Of a DNA stretch of 9,212 bases, positions 5,999 through 9,212 are shown in pieces. A model generated the notes under the pieces. That model was not told the DNA's origin, searched no databases, and saw only the letters and a list, made by a program, of their open reading frames with translations. Origin of the DNA: an uncultured Tepidimonas sp. (GTDB lineage Bacteria; Pseudomonadota; Gammaproteobacteria; Burkholderiales; Burkholderiaceae_C); contig CALEDU010000083.1 in the NCBI GenBank assembly GCA_937949455.1, positions 1-9,212 of the forward strand. The letters run 5' to 3'. Position numbers and translations under genes: made by a program. The stretch's first letter is position 1. Each line of letters begins with the position of its first letter.

Positions 5999-7402
5999 TC
6001 AGGCTACGGCCAGGCGCGCCAACACGTCCTCGCGCCGGTGCAACGTCAGCACCGCATCCACCGATGGGGTTTGAGTCACCCCCATCACCAGCACGCGCAC
6101 CGGTATGGCCAACTGCGGCATTTTCAGACCGTGGTTGGCCAGCGTCGCCTTCAGCACCGCAGCGATGTCGGCCGTCGTCCACGGCGCATCGCTCAAACGC
6201 TGGCGCAGCTCTGCCAACGCTGGGCGCACCGCATCGGTGACGTGCTGGGCCAGGTCCTCGGCGCGCGGCATGGGCGCTTGGTAGTAGGGCTGCGCCCAGT
6301 CCGCCAGCGCTACGGTGGTATCACAGCGGTCCTTGAACAGGCCGCAGATGGCGGGCAGCCGCGCGTCGGCCTGCACACCACGGCGAGCCAACTGCTCGGC
6401 CACCAGCGGTGCCAGCCGCTCATCGGGCGTCATTTTCAGATGCTGCGCATTGACCCAGCGCAGCTTGCCCTCGTCAAACTGCGCGGCGCTGCGGCCCAGG
6501 TGGTCGAGGTCGAACCACTGTACAAACTGCTCGCGTGTGAAAATCTCGTCATCACCGTGGCTCCAGCCCAAACGCGCCAGATAGTTGATCATCGCGTCAG
6601 GCAAAAAGCCCGCGTCGCGGTACCAGGTCACCGGCTTGGCTCCATGGCGCTTGCTCATCTTCTCGCCCTGCTCGTTGAGCACGGTGGGCAGATGGGCATA
6701 CACCGGAGGCTCGTGGCCCAGCGCGCGGATGATGTTGATCTGGCGCGGGGTGTTGTTGACATGGTCGTCGCCGCGGATGACGTGCGTGATGCGCATGTCG
6801 ATGTCGTCCACCACGACGCAGAAGTTGTAGGTCGGCACGCCGATCTGACCCACCGGCGCCTGGCGTGCGATGACGAGGTCGTCGAGCTCGTCGTTGCGGA
6901 TCTCGATGCGGCCCTTGACCTTGTCGTCCCACACCACGCTGCCCGCGAGCGGATTCTTGAAGCGGATCACCGGCAGCACGCCGCTGGGCGGCGTGGGCAG
7001 CACCTTGCCGGGCTCCGGGCGCCAGGTGCCGTCGTAGCGCGGCTTGAGCTTGGCCACCATCTGGCGCTCGCGCAGGGCATCGAGCTCCTGCGGCGTCATG
7101 TAGCAAGGGTAGGCCAGCCCTGCCTGCAGCATCTGTGCGATGACCGCGCGGTAGCGGTCCATGCGCTGCATCTGATAGTACGGCCCCTCGTCGGGGGTCA
7201 GGCCCAGCCATTCCATCGCTTCCAGGATCACGCGCACCGCCTCGTCGGTGGAGCGTTCCTGGTCGGTGTCTTCGATGCGCAGGATGAAATCGCCGCCTTG
7301 CGCGCGCGCAAACGCCCACGGGTAGAGGGCCGAGCGGATGTTGCCCAGGTGAATGAAGCCCGTCGGCGACGGGGCAAAACGGGTGCGGACACGTGACGTC
7401 AT
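5999..7402 (-). CDS. gltX: Glutamyl-tRNA synthetase
   Basis: The 467-residue class I aminoacyl-tRNA synthetase attaches glutamate to tRNA-Glu using ATP in the cytoplasm. The N-terminal Rossmann domain starts [16 protein letters not shown] (6-21), holding the HIGH motif as HLGN (18-21). [10 protein letters not shown] (42-51) and [21 protein letters not shown] (194-214) are the glutamate and tRNA acceptor parts, and the KMSKS loop appears as KMSKRHG (248-254). The C-terminal half (about 320-467) is the helical anticodon-binding domain. Length fits the family. The zinc site of the E. coli enzyme is largely missing: only C100 remains in CYM, and the later Cys/His pair is replaced in YDGTWRP (123-129). 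I chose ATG 7400-7402; a longer frame to 7486 would add 28 unrelated residues that overlap metZ. No Shine-Dalgarno sequence precedes the ATG; the 37-base gap after metZ is pyrimidine-rich. Discriminating or non-discriminating specificity cannot be judged here. Confidence 0.98.
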   Translation of the reverse strand: MTSRVRTRFAPSPTGFIHLGNIRSALYPWAFARAQGGDFILRIEDTDQERSTDEAVRVILEAMEWLGLTPDEGPYYQMQRMDRYRAVIAQMLQAGLAYPCYMTPQELDALRERQMVAKLKPRYDGTWRPEPGKVLPTPPSGVLPVIRFKNPLAGSVVWDDKVKGRIEIRNDELDDLVIARQAPVGQIGVPTYNFCVVVDDIDMRITHVIRGDDHVNNTPRQINIIRALGHEPPVYAHLPTVLNEQGEKMSKRHGAKPVTWYRDAGFLPDAMINYLARLGWSHGDDEIFTREQFVQWFDLDHLGRSAAQFDEGKLRWVNAQHLKMTPDERLAPLVAEQLARRGVQADARLPAICGLFKDRCDTTVALADWAQPYYQAPMPRAEDLAQHVTDAVRPALAELRQRLSDAPWTTADIAAVLKATLANHGLKMPQLAIPVRVLVMGVTQTPSVDAVLTLHRREDVLARLAVA

Positions 7403-7439
7403 GATGGATGGGTATCGGAAGGAGGATGGCAGCAAAGCG

Positions 7440-8633
7440 TCAGACGAGTGCGTCCAGGCCGCGCGCCAGATCGGCGCAGAGGTCATCCAAGTGCTCCAGG
7501 CCCACCGAGACGCGGATCAGCGCCTGCGTGATGCCAGCGGCCTGGCGCTGCGCCTCCGTCAAGCGCCCGTGCGAGGTGCTGGCCGGATGCGAGCACAGCG
7601 TCTTGGTGTCGCCCAGGTTGGTCGACAGCGACGCCAGCCGCAGTGCATCCAGCACCGCAAACGCCCGCGCACGCCCCTCTTCGGGGCCAGTGGCTTTGAC
7701 CTCAAATGACACGATGGCACCGCCGCAGCCGCCCTGCTGGCGCAGCGCCAGCGTATGCTGCGGATGGCTGGACAAGCCGGGGTAGTGCACGCACGCCACC
7801 GCCGGATGCGCCTGCAGCCATTGCGCCAGGGCCAGTGCGGTGGCGCTTTGCGCGCGCAGGCGCAGGTGCAGCGTCTCCAGACCCTTGAGTACCACCCAAG
7901 CGTTGAAGGGCGCCAGCGTCATGCCCGCGCTGCGCAGCACCGGCAGAAATTTTTCCTCCACCAGCGCACGCGACGCACACAGGGCACCGGCCATCACTCG
8001 CCCCTGCCCGTCGAGAAATTTGGTGCCGGAGTGGATGACGATGTCGGCACCGAACTCGGCCGGCCGCTGCAGCGCCGGCGTGGCAAAGCAGTTGTCCACC
8101 GCCAGCCAGGCACCGCTGGCGTGGGCGATATCGGCCAGCGCAGCGATGTCGCACACCTCGGTCAATGGGTTGGTCGGCGTCTCGGCCATCAGCAGCCGCG
8201 TGCGGGGTGTGATCGCGGCGCGCCAGGCGTCCAGGTCGGTCTGCGGCACGAAGCTGGCCTGCACGCCAAACTTGGCCAGGTCGGTGCCGATCAGCTTGAT
8301 CGTGGCGCCGAACATCGAGCGCGAACAAACCACATGATCGCCAGACTGCAACAGGCCCAGCGCCAGCATCAGGATCGCGGCCATGCCGGAGGAGGTGGCA
8401 ATCGCCGCTTCGGTCCCCTCCAGCGCTGCCAGCCGCTGCTCGAAGCTGGCAGTGGTCGGATTACCGTAGCGGCCGTAGGTGTAGCCACCCTCCTCGCCGG
8501 CAAAGCGCGCGGCAGCCGCCTCGGCACTGGGCTGCACATAGCCGCTGGTCAGATACAGGGCCTCGGCATTCTCGCCGTATGGGGAGCGTGGCACGGCCAC
8601 GCGCACCGCGGCGGTCTCGGGGTGCAGCGCCAC
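7440..8633 (-). CDS. metZ: O-succinylhomoserine sulfhydrylase
   Basis: The 397-residue protein belongs to the PLP-dependent Cys/Met metabolism family. MetZ makes homocysteine from O-succinylhomoserine and sulfide, giving direct sulfur entry to methionine synthesis. Signatures visible are [10 protein letters not shown] (51-60, phosphate and cofactor contacts from the neighbouring subunit), TSSGMAAI (80-87), [10 protein letters not shown] (151-160), the PLP aspartate D180 in AVDNCFATP, and the Schiff-base lysine K205 in [13 protein letters not shown]. The C-terminal [21 protein letters not shown] segment (starting near 335) and the [12 protein letters not shown] end are typical. Related enzymes using O-acetylhomoserine (MetY) are longer, about 430 residues, so MetZ fits better. 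The start is GTG 8631-8633, with AGGAGG 8 bases upstream inside the purF end. Only 3 bases separate it from the purF stop, a common pairing in proteobacteria, and gltX follows after 37 bases, suggesting a shared transcript. Confidence 0.93.
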   Translation of the reverse strand: MALHPETAAVRVAVPRSPYGENAEALYLTSGYVQPSAEAAAARFAGEEGGYTYGRYGNPTTASFEQRLAALEGTEAAIATSSGMAAILMLALGLLQSGDHVVCSRSMFGATIKLIGTDLAKFGVQASFVPQTDLDAWRAAITPRTRLLMAETPTNPLTEVCDIAALADIAHASGAWLAVDNCFATPALQRPAEFGADIVIHSGTKFLDGQGRVMAGALCASRALVEEKFLPVLRSAGMTLAPFNAWVVLKGLETLHLRLRAQSATALALAQWLQAHPAVACVHYPGLSSHPQHTLALRQQGGCGGAIVSFEVKATGPEEGRARAFAVLDALRLASLSTNLGDTKTLCSHPASTSHGRLTEAQRQAAGITQALIRVSVGLEHLDDLCADLARGLDALV

Positions 8634-8636
8634 GGC

Positions 8637-9212
<576 letters not shown>

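Noticed and set aside
6038..7396. A 452-codon plus-strand frame opposite gltX
   Set aside because: It is a mirror of gltX, His/Arg/Ala-rich, without any recognisable motif.
7403..7486. N-terminal extension of GltX into metZ
   Set aside because: The added residues do not resemble GluRS, and the family begins just before [10 protein letters not shown].

Overview
The window is a GC-rich stretch of core chromosome, most likely from a betaproteobacterium of the order Burkholderiales (Comamonadaceae-like). I base this on the protein sequences (S15, PNPase, GluRS and MetZ all read as betaproteobacterial) and on two gene orders I associate with that group: rpsO-pnp-quinone oxidoreductase and purF-metZ. 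I cannot name the genus. Every gene I can support lies on the minus strand, so transcription runs from position 9212 down to 1.

In transcription order, the window opens with the C-terminal part of purF (purine synthesis, 8637-9212). metZ (methionine synthesis, GTG start at 8633) follows three bases after the purF stop, then gltX (glutamyl-tRNA synthetase, 5999-7402). A 130-bp gap with a perfect TATAAT box precedes three tRNA genes: Ala(GGC), Glu(TTC) and Asp(GTC), 5628-5868. Fifty bases further is tsaD (t6A tRNA modification, 4522-5577), which has no clear Shine-Dalgarno sequence but has a strong hairpin just upstream.

A 215-bp gap (4307-4521) holds a strong inverted repeat after tsaD, an AT-rich perfect palindrome that looks like an operator, a 14-bp GC palindrome, and an 11-codon upstream ORF overlapping the next start. 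The next gene is an orphan periplasmic binding protein of the branched-chain amino acid type with a twin-arginine-like signal peptide (2972-4306). Then comes rpsO (S15, 2509-2775) with its own TATAAT box and a structured leader, an intrinsic terminator (2427-2460), a long leader hairpin (2301-2342), and pnp (127-2253). The window ends in the first 32 codons of an NAD(P)H:quinone oxidoreductase-like gene starting at GTG 98.

The region therefore combines translation (gltX, three tRNAs, tsaD, rpsO), RNA turnover (pnp), and amino acid and purine metabolism (metZ, purF), plus one solute-binding protein of unknown ligand. I found no mobile element, CRISPR array, toxin-antitoxin pair, defence gene or sign of recent transfer. 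I see no undescribed system here. The points worth a second look are regulatory: RNA structures around rpsO, pnp and tsaD, and the palindrome upstream of the binding-protein gene.
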